The translations under genes were made by a program, and so were the position numbers. A stretch of 64,000 nucleotides of DNA from an uncultured Caulobacterales bacterium (GTDB lineage: Bacteria > Pseudomonadota > Alphaproteobacteria > Caulobacterales > Maricaulaceae). Shown here piece after piece: positions 7,334 through 16,542 of the stretch. The stretch's first letter is position 1, and every line of letters begins with the position of its first letter. A model generated the notes under the pieces. It did no database searches. It was not told where the DNA came from and saw only the letters and a program-made list of their open reading frames with translations. The stretch lies in assembly GCA_947503715.1 (NCBI GenBank), contig CANNER010000003.1:372001-436000 (forward strand), given 5' to 3'.

Positions 7334-9103
7334 TTACATCCGGTCAGGCGCTTCGATGCCGAGTAGGTCCAGCCCGTGCTCCAACTGCGCCAATGTCGCT
7401 TTGGCAAGGCCGAGGCGGGAGGCTTTCACCTCCGCTGGCACATCATCCGCTAAAATCGGACAACCCGCGTAGAAGCGGGAGAAGCTTTGTGCGACACGGT
7501 AAATATGTTCACACAGCATATGCGGCGCATATTTCTCGGCCGATAATGCAATCGCTTTGGCATAGGCATCCAGCGCCAGAACGAGGTCTGTTTCCGCCTC
7601 GGCTTGAACTTGAATTTCACCGGATGAAACGCCCATGTCCTCGGCCTTCCGTAGGATCGATTTTATACGGACGACGGCATAGAGGAGATACGGCCCTGTC
7701 TTGCCTTCAAAGGCCGTAAACCGTTCCGGATCGAAAATGTAATTCGTCATACGCTGGTTTTGGAGATCAGCAAATTTTAGGGCCGCCAAACCAATTTTAC
7801 GGGCAATTTCTTCGCGTTCTGCCGGATCAAAATCCGCGCCGATGCCTGACGCCTCTAGACGCTCACGGGCGGCGGTATTCATAACCTCCAGCAGGTCTTC
7901 GAGGCGTAATACGCCCCCTGCCCGCGTCTTGAACGGCTTCCCGTCCTTCCCGTTCATCGTGCCGAAACCCGCATGGAAAAGTTGGTCCCGCGCATACCAC
8001 TCCGCTTTCACGGCGGCACGGAAGACTTGTTCGAAATGCAGAGCTTGGCGTTGGTCGACGACATAGACGATGAGGTCGGGATTAATCTCGGCCTTACGGT
8101 CCACCAGCGTGGCGAGGTCGGTCGTATGGTAAAGCACGGCGCCGGAACTGGCGAGGAGCATGACGGGCGGTGTCTTGTCTTTTTCGCCTTCAGCCACGCG
8201 AATGATCAACGCGCCGTCATCTTCCTCCGTGATCCCCTTGGCTTTCAAGCCACCGATCATATCGGGGATCAGCGGGTCGACACAGGCTTCGCCCTTCCAG
8301 AGATCGAATTCGACCCCCAGATTGCCGTAGCCAATTTTCAGGGCGGCGACGGACACGTCGATAAAGTGATCCAGCAGGGCGCGGTACCCGCGCCGGCCCG
8401 CCTGTAACTGCGCCGTCGCAACACGGGACTCTTCCATGCGGTCAGCATCACTTTTCGCTTTATTCGATGCCTGCGGGTAAAGCCGTGCGAGGTCGTCCAT
8501 CGTCACGGGCGGCTCGGCGGGATAATCGCCCGTAAAATCCTCGTCGAAATAGGGGAGATCAGGCTGTTCCAGTGCCAGTTCGGAAATCAGGTGGCCCATT
8601 TGCAGGCCCCAATCGCCCATATGGACGTCGCCAATCACAGTGTGTCCCTGCGCGCGGAGAATACGCTTGATCGCTTCGCCAATCACTGCAGAGCGCAAAT
8701 GGCCCACATGCATAGGTTTTGCGACATTCGCCCCGCCATAATCGACGACAATCGTTTTCGTTTTATCTGCCGTCAGGCCTGAGGCGGGATTGGCGAGGAG
8801 ATCATTTGCACGGGTTGTCAGCAGGTCAGCTGCCGGTGAGATATTGATAAATCCCGGTCCGGCAATCTCCAACTTTCCAAAAGCAGGGTCAGTCTCCAAA
8901 ATCGCAACCGCTTTCACCGCGATCTCACGCGGATTGACTTTTTCACCGCGTTTTTTGGCAATACCTGCCGCGGCGAGTGCGCCATTACATTGATAGGGCG
9001 CGTCGCCGCGATCTGATTCCTGCACACCGGCGATCGCCGCCGGAAAACCGAGCGATTCGAAGGCGGCCCGCGCAGCGGCGTCCAGCGTCGACTGAATACT
9101 CAT
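7334..9103 (-). CDS. argS: Arginyl-tRNA synthetase
   Basis: This class I aminoacyl-tRNA synthetase charges tRNA-Arg. It is 589 residues, normal for the family. The HIGH-type ATP site is HVGH at residues 132-135, within GGANVAKPMHVGHLRSAVIG; the KMSKS-type position reads KPFKTRAGG, as usual in ArgS enzymes that lack a canonical KMSKS. The C-terminal anticodon-binding domain contains the family's closing region with LYRVAQSFSRFY-like residues and ends in GIEAPDRM. The first 100 residues form the additional N-terminal domain. It is followed on the same strand, upstream, by a lipoprotein gene 9 bases away, so the two may be co-transcribed. Confidence 0.97.
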   Translation of the reverse strand: MSIQSTLDAAARAAFESLGFPAAIAGVQESDRGDAPYQCNGALAAAGIAKKRGEKVNPREIAVKAVAILETDPAFGKLEIAGPGFINISPAADLLTTRANDLLANPASGLTADKTKTIVVDYGGANVAKPMHVGHLRSAVIGEAIKRILRAQGHTVIGDVHMGDWGLQMGHLISELALEQPDLPYFDEDFTGDYPAEPPVTMDDLARLYPQASNKAKSDADRMEESRVATAQLQAGRRGYRALLDHFIDVSVAALKIGYGNLGVEFDLWKGEACVDPLIPDMIGGLKAKGITEEDDGALIIRVAEGEKDKTPPVMLLASSGAVLYHTTDLATLVDRKAEINPDLIVYVVDQRQALHFEQVFRAAVKAEWYARDQLFHAGFGTMNGKDGKPFKTRAGGVLRLEDLLEVMNTAARERLEASGIGADFDPAEREEIARKIGLAALKFADLQNQRMTNYIFDPERFTAFEGKTGPYLLYAVVRIKSILRKAEDMGVSSGEIQVQAEAETDLVLALDAYAKAIALSAEKYAPHMLCEHIYRVAQSFSRFYAGCPILADDVPAEVKASRLGLAKATLAQLEHGLDLLGIEAPDRM

Positions 9104-9112
9104 GATAGAGTC

Positions 9113-9700
9113 CTAGTTTTGACCGGCGGAGACGCGGAACCGCTTACCGTCATTATTAAACGCGCGTTGTTCCGGCGTGACAACAAAGCCGACGACAATC
9201 TCGAAGTTCTCTCCTGATGTCGTGTCATTCGCGCGGGGGATGATAATCCGGTCAATTTCCTCGGTGACAGTCACGCGGTCCACTCCGGCGGGGAAGGTCA
9301 CATTTAACGGGAAAACCTGCTTTTCGATCACGTCGATATTCTTACGCGTGACGGCCACGAAATATTCATATGTATGGCTGGATTCTGTCGCGGCCGGACC
9401 GCGCCCCAACGCGAAATCAATCGTCAGATCGCCATTGATGGGTCGATCCGCGAAATAACGACAAAGGGAGCGCACGGCATTAATCTCGCCCGTAAAGCCG
9501 ACATTGTTGAAATTTTCTTTGCCGTCACCGCGGATTTCAACCAAACGGGACGCATCAAAGAGGGCAAAGGCGCGTGGACACGGGCCAGGGTTACGTTCAG
9601 CGGCTTCACCGATTTGTAGGACCTCCTGCGTCGAGCGACACCCTGCCAGCGCCAGAATGGCCATTGCAGCGGCTCCAAAAAATGTAGTTCTCATCGACAT
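9113..9700 (-). CDS. Hypothetical lipoprotein
   Basis: The 195-residue product has a lipoprotein signal: MSMRTTFFGAAAMAILALAG followed by the lipobox cysteine C21. The mature part has no recognised domain. It is mixed alpha/beta in character, with a pair of cysteines (CPRAF near residue 41 and SLCRYF near residue 79) that could form a disulphide in the periplasm. A second in-frame ATG two codons in (9694) is an equally good start. It lies immediately upstream of argS on the same strand and is divergent from ispH. Function unknown. Confidence 0.75.
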   Translation of the reverse strand: MSMRTTFFGAAAMAILALAGCRSTQEVLQIGEAAERNPGPCPRAFALFDASRLVEIRGDGKENFNNVGFTGEINAVRSLCRYFADRPINGDLTIDFALGRGPAATESSHTYEYFVAVTRKNIDVIEKQVFPLNVTFPAGVDRVTVTEEIDRIIIPRANDTTSGENFEIVVGFVVTPEQRAFNNDGKRFRVSAGQN

Positions 9701-9829
9701 GGAAAAGTCCCGAAATAGTCTTTGTCTTGCGTGACCACCGCCCTATCGTAGGGGCGCAGCCAATGCTATAGCTGTTGCCATAATCAAATCTACGCGCGCC
9801 TTCAATGCGTGGATTATGAAGGAGTCCTC

Positions 9830-10813
9830 ATGTCCGTCACACTCGACGTCAAAAAAGACCATATATCAGACCGGAAGAGCAAGACCGTCCTGCTCGCTGC
9901 GCCCCGCGGGTTTTGCGCAGGCGTGGACCGCGCGATACAGATTGTGGAACGCTCGATCGAGAAATTCGGCGCGCCCGTCTATGTCCGGCATGAAATCGTG
10001 CATAACCGCCACGTCGTGGACCGCTTAACAGGTCTTGGCGCAGTCTTTGTTGAAGAACTGGATGAGTGTCCGGATGACCGCCCAGTCGTCTTCTCAGCGC
10101 ATGGCGTTCCCAAATCGGTCCCGAAAGCAGCACAGGCCCGCGAGTTAACGTTCCTCGACGCAACCTGCCCGCTCGTATCCAAGGTCCATGTGGAGGCGGA
10201 ACGCCACGCCAAAGAAGGCTTGCATATCCTGCTGATCGGGCATGAGGGACATCCGGAAGTCATCGGCACGATGGGACAGTTACCCGCGGGTCAGATGTCC
10301 CTGATTGAAACGGAGGAAGATGCGCGGACATTCGAGCCCGTCAATGGTCAGAAACTCTCACTCGTGACGCAGACTACGCTGTCCGTGGATGACACGGCCG
10401 ACATAATAGAAATTCTGAAAGCCCGTTTCCCCGACATCGCCCTGCCCTATAAAGAAGACATTTGCTACGCGACGACCAATCGTCAGGCCGCCGTCAAAGC
10501 GATTGCGGAACGGTGTGACCTACTCCTAGTGATCGGGTCCAAAACCTCGTCCAATTCAAAACGCCTCGTCGAAGTCGGCGCGAAGGCCGGATCGGATGAG
10601 GCCGTCCTTATCTCCTCTTCTGACGCGATAGATTGGGACGCTATCGACAAGGCGGATGTCATCGGATTATCGGCAGGGGCGTCTGCGCCGGAATATCTGA
10701 CTGACGGCGTCCTCGCTGCCCTGCGCTCACGCTATGATGTGAGCTGTCAGGAAGTCGAAGTGACCAAGGAAAAAGTCATCTTCCGCCTGCCCCGTCTGCT
10801 TCTGGACAAATAA
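9830..10813 (+). CDS. ispH: 4-hydroxy-3-methylbut-2-enyl diphosphate reductase
   Basis: IspH (LytB) is the iron-sulfur enzyme that makes IPP and DMAPP in the last step of the MEP isoprenoid pathway. The three cluster-binding cysteines are C29 ([12 protein letters not shown]), C113 ([11 protein letters not shown]) and C212 ([11 protein letters not shown]). I choose the ATG at 9830 because GAAGGAG lies seven bases upstream; a GTG at 9809 would add 7 residues without support. The 327-residue length is normal. The stop overlaps the rnhA start by one base. In many alphaproteobacteria ispH and rnhA have thrB between them; here it is missing. Confidence 0.97.
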   Translation: MSVTLDVKKDHISDRKSKTVLLAAPRGFCAGVDRAIQIVERSIEKFGAPVYVRHEIVHNRHVVDRLTGLGAVFVEELDECPDDRPVVFSAHGVPKSVPKAAQARELTFLDATCPLVSKVHVEAERHAKEGLHILLIGHEGHPEVIGTMGQLPAGQMSLIETEEDARTFEPVNGQKLSLVTQTTLSVDDTADIIEILKARFPDIALPYKEDICYATTNRQAAVKAIAERCDLLLVIGSKTSSNSKRLVEVGAKAGSDEAVLISSSDAIDWDAIDKADVIGLSAGASAPEYLTDGVLAALRSRYDVSCQEVEVTKEKVIFRLPRLLLDK

Positions 10814-11310
10814 TGCCGCGCAAAAAGAAGAGTGAGACGAAGAGCCTGGAAGCGGGCGCGCTGGAGGGGGCACTCGTCATTTATACGGACGGGGCCTGTT
10901 CCGGGAACCCCGGACCGGGCGGTTGGGGCGTCGTCATGTATCACGGTAAGCGTAAGAAAGAGATGAGCGGCGGCGAGCGCGAAACCACCAATAACCGCAT
11001 GGAAATGATGGCGACGATCAAAGCGCTGGAAGCCATAAAGCCCGGTTTCTCCGGCCCCGTCATCCTGTTCACCGACTCGACCTATGTCCTGAAAGGAATC
11101 ACGGAATGGATCCATGGCTGGAAAAAACGCGGATGGAAAAAATCCGACAAAAAGCCCGTCGTAAATAAAGACCTCTGGCAAAGGCTCGACGAACTAAACT
11201 CCGCCCGCGATGTCCGCTGGGAATGGGTCAAGGGCCATAGCGGCGATGCGGGCAATGAACGCGCGGATGAACTGGCGACGAGTGCGGTGCCGGGGAAGAC
11301 AAAGGCTTAA
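10813..11310 (+). CDS. rnhA: Ribonuclease HI
   Basis: RNase HI cuts the RNA strand of RNA-DNA hybrids. The catalytic residues are visible: D26 ([16 protein letters not shown]), E64 (TTNNRMEM), D88 (FTDSTYV), H142 (KGHSG) and D152 (NERADELA). The product is 165 residues; the first 20 are a basic extension before the core fold. The ATG overlaps the ispH stop (TAATG), which implies translational coupling. Confidence 0.96.
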   Translation: MPRKKKSETKSLEAGALEGALVIYTDGACSGNPGPGGWGVVMYHGKRKKEMSGGERETTNNRMEMMATIKALEAIKPGFSGPVILFTDSTYVLKGITEWIHGWKKRGWKKSDKKPVVNKDLWQRLDELNSARDVRWEWVKGHSGDAGNERADELATSAVPGKTKA

Positions 11311-11312
11311 AT

Positions 11313-12353
11313 ATGTGGAAATTCACTCTATCGCTCGTGACCGGACTGATTATCGCAACCTCTTCCGCCTTGGCCTGTTCGCCGCTGCCCCCGCATCCGG
11401 AGATGCTCCTGGTCGGCAATAAAGGCGAAAATACTGTCAGCTTTATCGAGCTTGATGTCGGCCTCGAAATCGACAGACAGTCTGTCAGCGCAAATGCCCC
11501 GCACGAAATTGCAGTCACGCCCGGAGGCCGATTTGCGGCCGTCGTCAATTACGGCGATGCGGTCATAGATGTCTTCGACGTTCCGTTTCGCTACATTACT
11601 GCAACAATTGACCTGGGCGAGAACACCCGCCCGCATGGACTGGTCGCGCTTTCCAATGGAGGCTTCATAGCGACAACAGAAGGTGGGAAGTCGATTGTCA
11701 TTCTTTCCCCAAATCATGATTTCTCGAAATTCGGCCCCGGTACCTGTCCAACCTATGATTGGACGGTCGAGTCGATTTCGACAGGGCAGGACGGAACACA
11801 TATGGTGGCACTCAACCCTGACGAGGACATCGCCTATACCGCCAATATGCAATCGGCCTCCATCAGTAGGATAGATTTAAAGACAAAAGCCGTGACCTCC
11901 GCCCCTGCCGGAAAGGAGGTCGAAGGCGTTGCTGTCACACGTGACGGCTCAGAAGTCTGGGCATCGGTCAGAGGCGAGGATAAGGTCATTATTTTCGACG
12001 CCGTGACATTGGAACAACTCGCGGAAATTCCTGTCGGTGCATTTCCCCTCCGCATCATCGCCTCACCTGACGGCACAAAAATGGTGACCTCCAATCTCAT
12101 GGACGGCACGGTCAGTGTGATTGATGTCGGAAGCCGTAAAGTTGAAAGAACCATAAAAGTGAGCGGGACAAGAGAAGCAGCACAAGTCACCCTCTTATTC
12201 TCTGATGACGGGACTCGTCTCTATGTTGCGGAAACCGGAACCAACAAAATTGCCGAAATCGACTTTTCGACGGGGCGAGTTATCCGCCGTCTTCAAAGTG
12301 GAAAACAAGGAGACGGCTTAGCTATTGTACCTGCTTTGTCTATTAACCCATGA
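11313..12353 (+). CDS. Secreted YVTN-type beta-propeller protein
   Basis: A signal peptide (MWKFTLSLVTGLIIATSSAL, cleavage near ACS) is followed by about 325 residues of repeated blades with the pattern of a surface-layer or YVTN propeller: HEIAVTPGGRFAAVVNYGD, RPHGLVALSNGGFIATTEGG, HMVALNPDEDIAYTANMQS, EGVAVTRDGSEVWASVRGED, RIIASPDGTKMVTSNLMD and LLFSDDGTRLYVAETGTNK. It is probably a seven-bladed periplasmic protein. Ligand or enzymatic activity cannot be read from the sequence; related proteins act as scaffolds or accessory subunits of dehydrogenases. It begins 2 bases after rnhA and overlaps purU by four bases (ATGA), so it sits in one operon with them. Confidence 0.85.
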   Translation: MWKFTLSLVTGLIIATSSALACSPLPPHPEMLLVGNKGENTVSFIELDVGLEIDRQSVSANAPHEIAVTPGGRFAAVVNYGDAVIDVFDVPFRYITATIDLGENTRPHGLVALSNGGFIATTEGGKSIVILSPNHDFSKFGPGTCPTYDWTVESISTGQDGTHMVALNPDEDIAYTANMQSASISRIDLKTKAVTSAPAGKEVEGVAVTRDGSEVWASVRGEDKVIIFDAVTLEQLAEIPVGAFPLRIIASPDGTKMVTSNLMDGTVSVIDVGSRKVERTIKVSGTREAAQVTLLFSDDGTRLYVAETGTNKIAEIDFSTGRVIRRLQSGKQGDGLAIVPALSINP

Positions 12354-13201
12354 CCCAAACCAACTACATCATGACCACTCAGTCCGAGGACCGGACGGGG
12401 ATTGTTGCCGCTCTTACGACCTGCCTCGCGCGGCATGACGGGTTCATCAATGCGCTCTCGCAATTCGGTACGCCCAGTAGCGAGCGGTTCTTTTCCCGCA
12501 TTGATTTTTCGATGGAGGCCGGCACTTTGGACGCGTTCAAGGCCGACTTACAATCCGACATCGACCATTTCGATTTAAATGTCGCGATTGTTCCAAAGGA
12601 CCGTCCGACAAAAACGCTCATCCTTGTTTCTAAATTCGATCACTGTCTGGCCGATCTACTCTATCGACGGCGAAGCGGCGGGCTGAATGTTGATATTGTT
12701 GGTGTCGTCTCGAACCATGAAGACGCCCGTCATCTGTCGGAACGGAATGGGGCGACCTATCACCATGTCCCCGTTACAAAGACGAACAAACCTGAAGCTG
12801 AGAACCGGCTACGCCGTATTATTGAAGACACAGGCGCAGAGCTCATCATCCTCGCCCGCTATATGCAGATTTTATCAGATGATTTCTGTTCAGAATTTGC
12901 GGGACGGATTATCAATATCCACCACTCTTTCCTGCCGAGCTTCAAGGGCGCAAAGCCTTATCACAAAGCCTATGCAAGAGGCGTAAAACTGATAGGCGCA
13001 ACCGCGCATTATGTAACGGCGGATCTAGACGAAGGCCCCATTATCGAACAATCGGTGCAGCGCGTCGATCATACAATGACGCCGGAAGACCTCGTCCGTC
13101 TGGGCCGCGACGTCGAAGCGCTCGCCCTCGCCCGAGCGGTGAAAGCCCACACGGAACACCGTGCATTTATCAACGGAGTCAAAACGGTGGTGTTGCCCTA
13201 G
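12350..13201 (+). CDS. purU: Formyltetrahydrofolate deformylase
   Basis: PurU hydrolyses 10-formyl-tetrahydrofolate to formate and tetrahydrofolate and balances the one-carbon pool against glycine and methionine. The N-terminal 80 residues form the regulatory ACT domain (SEDRTGIVAALTTCLARHDG). The C-terminal domain is a formyltransferase fold with the catalytic set in INIHHSFLPSFKGA and GATAHYVTADLDEGPIIEQ. The length, 283 residues, is normal. It overlaps the propeller gene by four bases and lies about 5.5 kb from the glycine cleavage operon, whose product methylene-THF feeds the same pool. Confidence 0.96.
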   Translation: MTQTNYIMTTQSEDRTGIVAALTTCLARHDGFINALSQFGTPSSERFFSRIDFSMEAGTLDAFKADLQSDIDHFDLNVAIVPKDRPTKTLILVSKFDHCLADLLYRRRSGGLNVDIVGVVSNHEDARHLSERNGATYHHVPVTKTNKPEAENRLRRIIEDTGAELIILARYMQILSDDFCSEFAGRIINIHHSFLPSFKGAKPYHKAYARGVKLIGATAHYVTADLDEGPIIEQSVQRVDHTMTPEDLVRLGRDVEALALARAVKAHTEHRAFINGVKTVVLP

Positions 13202-13254
13202 AGGAAGCGATTTCAATTGAAATCCCTCCCCCGCTTTGCGGTGAAGGAAACATG

Positions 13255-13794
13255 CTAACGCCCTGCATTCGCACCGACGATTTTCGTCATATAGATGTTC
13301 GCGGCAAAGCCGACATAGATGCAGAGCTCGTCAATCACGCGTTCCGGTATCCGGCGCGAGCGCATGCGGACGTCGAAATTATAATCCGATTGACGGTATT
13401 TCTTTGTCGGGCGAAGCTCCATGACGGGATAATTATTATGCTCCACGAGGAACCAGAAATCACTAATGCCTTTGGGCTTGATCTTGAACTCGTCCCGCCC
13501 TCCATCGACACGGGTCAGGCCGAGTTTACAGCGACCACGCCAATCATATTTCAGCAGGCCGAAATCGTAATCATCCTTCTCCAACTCAAACTCAACGGGG
13601 CCGGAGGAGGCATTTGTTTTCTGCGGTTCAATTTCGACATCCACACCGTGAACATGGGCTCTTGCGGCGGAGAACGCCGCATTGCCTTTTGGGCTTCGGA
13701 TTTTCGACGCATAGGCGAGCCCGCCAATGGTTACGCCGTCCCGAATGAGTTCAAAGGAAAGACGTTGTCCGAAACTTTGAATCGCGAGTGACAT
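13255..13794 (-). CDS. Hypothetical protein downstream of NfeD
   Basis: The 179-residue product is soluble, without signal peptide, and rich in beta-strand patterns in its first 140 residues (for example DYDFGLLKYDWRGRCKLGL and FWFLVEHNNYPVMELRPTKK). The C-terminal part ERVIDELCIYVGFAANIYMT is more hydrophobic and could associate with a membrane. It has a general resemblance to tubby/LURP-like membrane-binding folds, but that is only an impression. The ATG directly follows the NfeD stop, so it is the third gene of an SPFH-NfeD operon and may act with that pair. Confidence 0.7.
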   Translation of the reverse strand: MSLAIQSFGQRLSFELIRDGVTIGGLAYASKIRSPKGNAAFSAARAHVHGVDVEIEPQKTNASSGPVEFELEKDDYDFGLLKYDWRGRCKLGLTRVDGGRDEFKIKPKGISDFWFLVEHNNYPVMELRPTKKYRQSDYNFDVRMRSRRIPERVIDELCIYVGFAANIYMTKIVGANAGR

Positions 13795-14274
13795 CTAGGC
13801 CTCAACAGCCGCTTCGACGATGAGGGTTGCCCCCGTCACCGCCGTTATGATCAGGCGATCCCCAGACTTTGGGTCAGCCCCTTCAGACGCCGCTTTCCAC
13901 TGCGTATCCCCGACAGTGACACGGCCATGGCCATTTTCAAAGTCGGTGAACGCGACAACGCGACGGCCCAGCATTGTCCGGCCCGGATCGTTCAAATCGG
14001 AAGGCTCGCCGGACTTCATCAACGGACGGACATAATAATGTCCGATGACCAACAACGCGAGTGAGATCGCGAAAAAGGCAAGGAATTGCATTTCCCAGGA
14101 CAGCGGCAAGAAGAAGACCCAGATCGCAATTACTATCGCTGCGACAGCGGGCCAGAGGATATAGGTCGAACCCGTGATGAGTTCGATCCCGACCAGTGTA
14201 ATGCCGAGGAGACCCCAGCGCGTGGCGTTCATGGATTCCAAGAACGCCAGCATCATGTTGGTTTCAGGTTCCAT
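13795..14274 (-). CDS. NfeD family membrane protein
   Basis: The 159-residue product has three membrane segments (about 20-35, 39-57 and 62-83) and a C-terminal soluble OB-fold-like domain from residue 95 onward (GRRVVAFTDFENGHGRVTVG through DRLIITAVTGATLIVEA). That is the short NfeD/YbbK architecture, whose members partner an SPFH protein in membrane microdomain organisation. The SPFH gene lies 11 bases upstream. An alternative ATG at residue 7 is possible. Confidence 0.88.
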   Translation of the reverse strand: MEPETNMMLAFLESMNATRWGLLGITLVGIELITGSTYILWPAVAAIVIAIWVFFLPLSWEMQFLAFFAISLALLVIGHYYVRPLMKSGEPSDLNDPGRTMLGRRVVAFTDFENGHGRVTVGDTQWKAASEGADPKSGDRLIITAVTGATLIVEAAVEA

Positions 14275-14285
14275 ACAGGGGCTCC

Positions 14286-15200
14286 CTATTTCTTCTTATT
14301 ACCGTCCAGCAGAGCCGTCACCCCGCCAACTGTTGCGGCTAGGCCGGAGAGTTCCGCCGGAACAATAATCGTCTTCTGGTTCGGGCTTTTCGCCAACTCA
14401 CCAAAGGCTTTCACATATTCCTGCGCGACGAAGTAATTGATCGCATTCACGTCACCACGGCCAATCGCTGTGCTGACCATTTCGGTCGCTTTGGCTTCGG
14501 CCTGAGCTTCACGTTCGCGACCTTCTGCGTCGAGATATGCGGCTTCTTTGCGGCCTTCGGCCTCACGGATGGCGGCCTCTTTCTCGCCCTCGGCTTTCAA
14601 AATGGAGGACTGTTTATGGCCTTCCGCGATGAGGATATCGGAGCGTTTCTCACGCTCGGCTTTCATCTGCTTGTTCATCGCCTGCGTGATGTCATGTGGC
14701 GGGGAGAGATCCTTAATCTCGATCCGCGTGACTTTTGTGCCCCAACCATCGGTGGCATTATCAATCACACCGAGGAGCTGCGCATTGATCTGGTCACGCT
14801 TTGACAGGACCTCGTCGAGGTCCATAGAACCGACCACCGTCCGAACATTTGTCAGGCAGAGATTCTGGATTGCATTTTCGAGATTTGAGACTTCATAAGT
14901 TGCCATACGGGCATCAATGACCTGAATAAAGACGACGGCATCGGCGGTGACCATGACGTTATCTTTCGTAATCACCTCTTGCGAGGGAATGTCGATCACA
15001 CGTTCGCGCATATCCATCTTGTTGGAAATCCGTTGATAGAACGGAATGACAAAGGCCAATCCGGGTTTGAGAGTCTTTGTATAACGTCCGAAATTTTCCA
15101 GCGTCCATTCGGACCCTTGCGGTACGATACGGACAGTTTTGACAATGATGAAAATCACCAAGGCCACGAGTAAAATCGGAATATAGGATGCAATATCCAT
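14286..15200 (-). CDS. SPFH/band 7 (stomatin-like, QmcA-type) protein
   Basis: The 304-residue product has an N-terminal membrane helix (ASYIPILLVALVIFIIVKTV), then the SPFH domain (VRIVPQGSEWTLENFGRY, NVMVTADAVVFIQVID, NAIQNLCLTNVRTVVG) and a long alanine/glutamate-rich coiled coil (residues about 185-240) with AEGEKEAAIREAEGRKEAAY. It is most like QmcA. These proteins oligomerise at the membrane and control neighbouring proteins or proteases. It forms an operon with the NfeD gene and the unknown 179-residue protein. Confidence 0.93.
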   Translation of the reverse strand: MDIASYIPILLVALVIFIIVKTVRIVPQGSEWTLENFGRYTKTLKPGLAFVIPFYQRISNKMDMRERVIDIPSQEVITKDNVMVTADAVVFIQVIDARMATYEVSNLENAIQNLCLTNVRTVVGSMDLDEVLSKRDQINAQLLGVIDNATDGWGTKVTRIEIKDLSPPHDITQAMNKQMKAEREKRSDILIAEGHKQSSILKAEGEKEAAIREAEGRKEAAYLDAEGREREAQAEAKATEMVSTAIGRGDVNAINYFVAQEYVKAFGELAKSPNQKTIIVPAELSGLAATVGGVTALLDGNKKK

Positions 15201-15247
15201 ATGAATGTCCCCTTTCGACAGTTTCCTTAATGCGCCCCTGACTTATT

Positions 15248-15727
15248 TTATATTTCAGACAGCATGTGCTCGGCTGAGCTGACTTTGAACTCGCCCGGTC
15301 CCTCGACGAAGAGACGCTCGACTGTGCCGTTATCGACAACCATGGCGTAACGTTGCGAGCGTTGGCCCATGCCGAAGCCCGAGCCGTCCATCTCTAAGCC
15401 AAGCGCTTTGGCAAATTCGCCGTTACCATCCGCCAGCATCGCAACATCCGCGCTACCCGCTTGCTTGCCCCAGGCATCCATAACGAACACATCATTGACG
15501 GAGACGCACGCGACTTCATCAATGCCGCGCGCTTTCAACATGGCGGATTTTTCCACAAAGCCCGGCAGATGTTTAGCGGAACAGGTCGGCGTAAACGCGC
15601 CCGGCACGGCGAAGAGTGCGACGCGTTTGCCCTTGAACACGTCATCCGTGTTTACAGGCTGCGGCCCGTCTGCGGTCATGGTCATAAATGTAGCACTTGG
15701 CAGCTTTGCGCCTTCTTGAATGGACAT
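15248..15727 (-). CDS. Peroxiredoxin (Prx5/AhpE-like thiol peroxidase)
   Basis: The product reduces hydrogen peroxide and organic peroxides through the peroxidatic cysteine C49 in VPGAFTPTCSAKHLPGF, the Prx5 signature. C74 (EVACVSVND) is a second conserved cysteine of bacterial members; the resolving partner is probably glutathione or glutaredoxin. The length of 159 residues is normal. In rhizobia a gene of this type often follows ispH-thrB-rnhA; here it is 4 kb from ispH. It is divergent from yqgE. Confidence 0.93.
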   Translation of the reverse strand: MSIQEGAKLPSATFMTMTADGPQPVNTDDVFKGKRVALFAVPGAFTPTCSAKHLPGFVEKSAMLKARGIDEVACVSVNDVFVMDAWGKQAGSADVAMLADGNGEFAKALGLEMDGSGFGMGQRSQRYAMVVDNGTVERLFVEGPGEFKVSSAEHMLSEI

Positions 15728-15883
15728 AGGAACCCTCTCTATGGAAATTATAATTTATCGTCTTTCGATAAAGATAGGGAGAGTCTGACAGACGCGCAAG
15801 ATGCCGCATCCGGTTTTCGTCAAATTTCGTTAATGTGATGTGACGTGATTGGAACCTAACACATGACGGCTCATTAAAGAGAT

Positions 15884-16462
15884 ATGACATCCGAACAGAC
15901 AGATTTTCAAAGCTTTCAAGGCAAGCTCCTCCTCGCGACGCCGGATATGGGCGATCCGCGTTTTCGATTTACAGTCATTTACGTCGTCAGCCACGATCAA
16001 CGCGGCGCAATGGGGATTATCATCAATAAGGGGAAATCCGGGTTACACATCTCGGATATGCTCGACCAAATCGGGATTGAAGGTGATGTAAAAGTCGCGG
16101 ACACGCCCGTCCTGAATGGGGGGCCGGTGGATATTGATCGCGGCTTTGTCCTGCACAGTGCGGATTATTTCAAAAAGGATACATCCCTCAAAATTTCTGA
16201 CACACTCTCCCTTACCTCGACCAAGGATGTGCTGGAAGCTCTCGTCTCTGACGAAGCGCCAGAACGTGCCATGCTCGCCGTCGGTTATGCCGGATGGGGT
16301 CGCGGGCAGTTGGAAAAAGAAATCATGGATAATGCTTGGCTCGTTATTGAGGCGGATGAAGACCTGATCTTCTCGAACGACCTAGACGGAAAATGGGCGA
16401 GTGCATTGGGCGAAATGGGGATTGACCCAGGCGCTCTCAGCCATGGCGGCGGACGGGCCTGA
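15884..16462 (+). CDS. YqgE/AlgH family protein
   Basis: The 192-residue product matches the UPF0301/AlgH family along its length: FQGKLLLATPDMGDPRFRFT at the start, YVVSHDQRGAMGIIINKGKS, PVLNGGPVDIDRGFVLHS and the C-terminal YAGWGRGQLEKEIMDNAWLV. The family is widespread and its biochemical role is unclear; AlgH has been tied to alginate regulation in Pseudomonas. The gene is monocistronic between a divergent peroxiredoxin and a convergent channel gene. Confidence 0.93.
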   Translation: MTSEQTDFQSFQGKLLLATPDMGDPRFRFTVIYVVSHDQRGAMGIIINKGKSGLHISDMLDQIGIEGDVKVADTPVLNGGPVDIDRGFVLHSADYFKKDTSLKISDTLSLTSTKDVLEALVSDEAPERAMLAVGYAGWGRGQLEKEIMDNAWLVIEADEDLIFSNDLDGKWASALGEMGIDPGALSHGGGRA

Positions 16463-16490
16463 AAAGCAGGCTTTGCAAATTTGGAAAATA

Positions 16491-16508
16491 ATGCTACTAA
16501 AGTAGCAT
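16491..16508. repeat. Hairpin between yqgE and the channel gene
   Basis: ATGCTACT and AGTAGCAT form an 8-bp perfect inverted repeat with two bases between, placed between convergent genes. No T-run follows, so termination is uncertain. Confidence 0.4.
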
Positions 16509-16542
16509 GACAAATATAGGAAAAGCATTCGCTCATAAAGAA

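Noticed and set aside
15642-15890. 82-codon minus-strand frame across the peroxiredoxin start
   Set aside because: It reads out of frame over the peroxiredoxin N-terminus and its promoter region, with no sign of coding.
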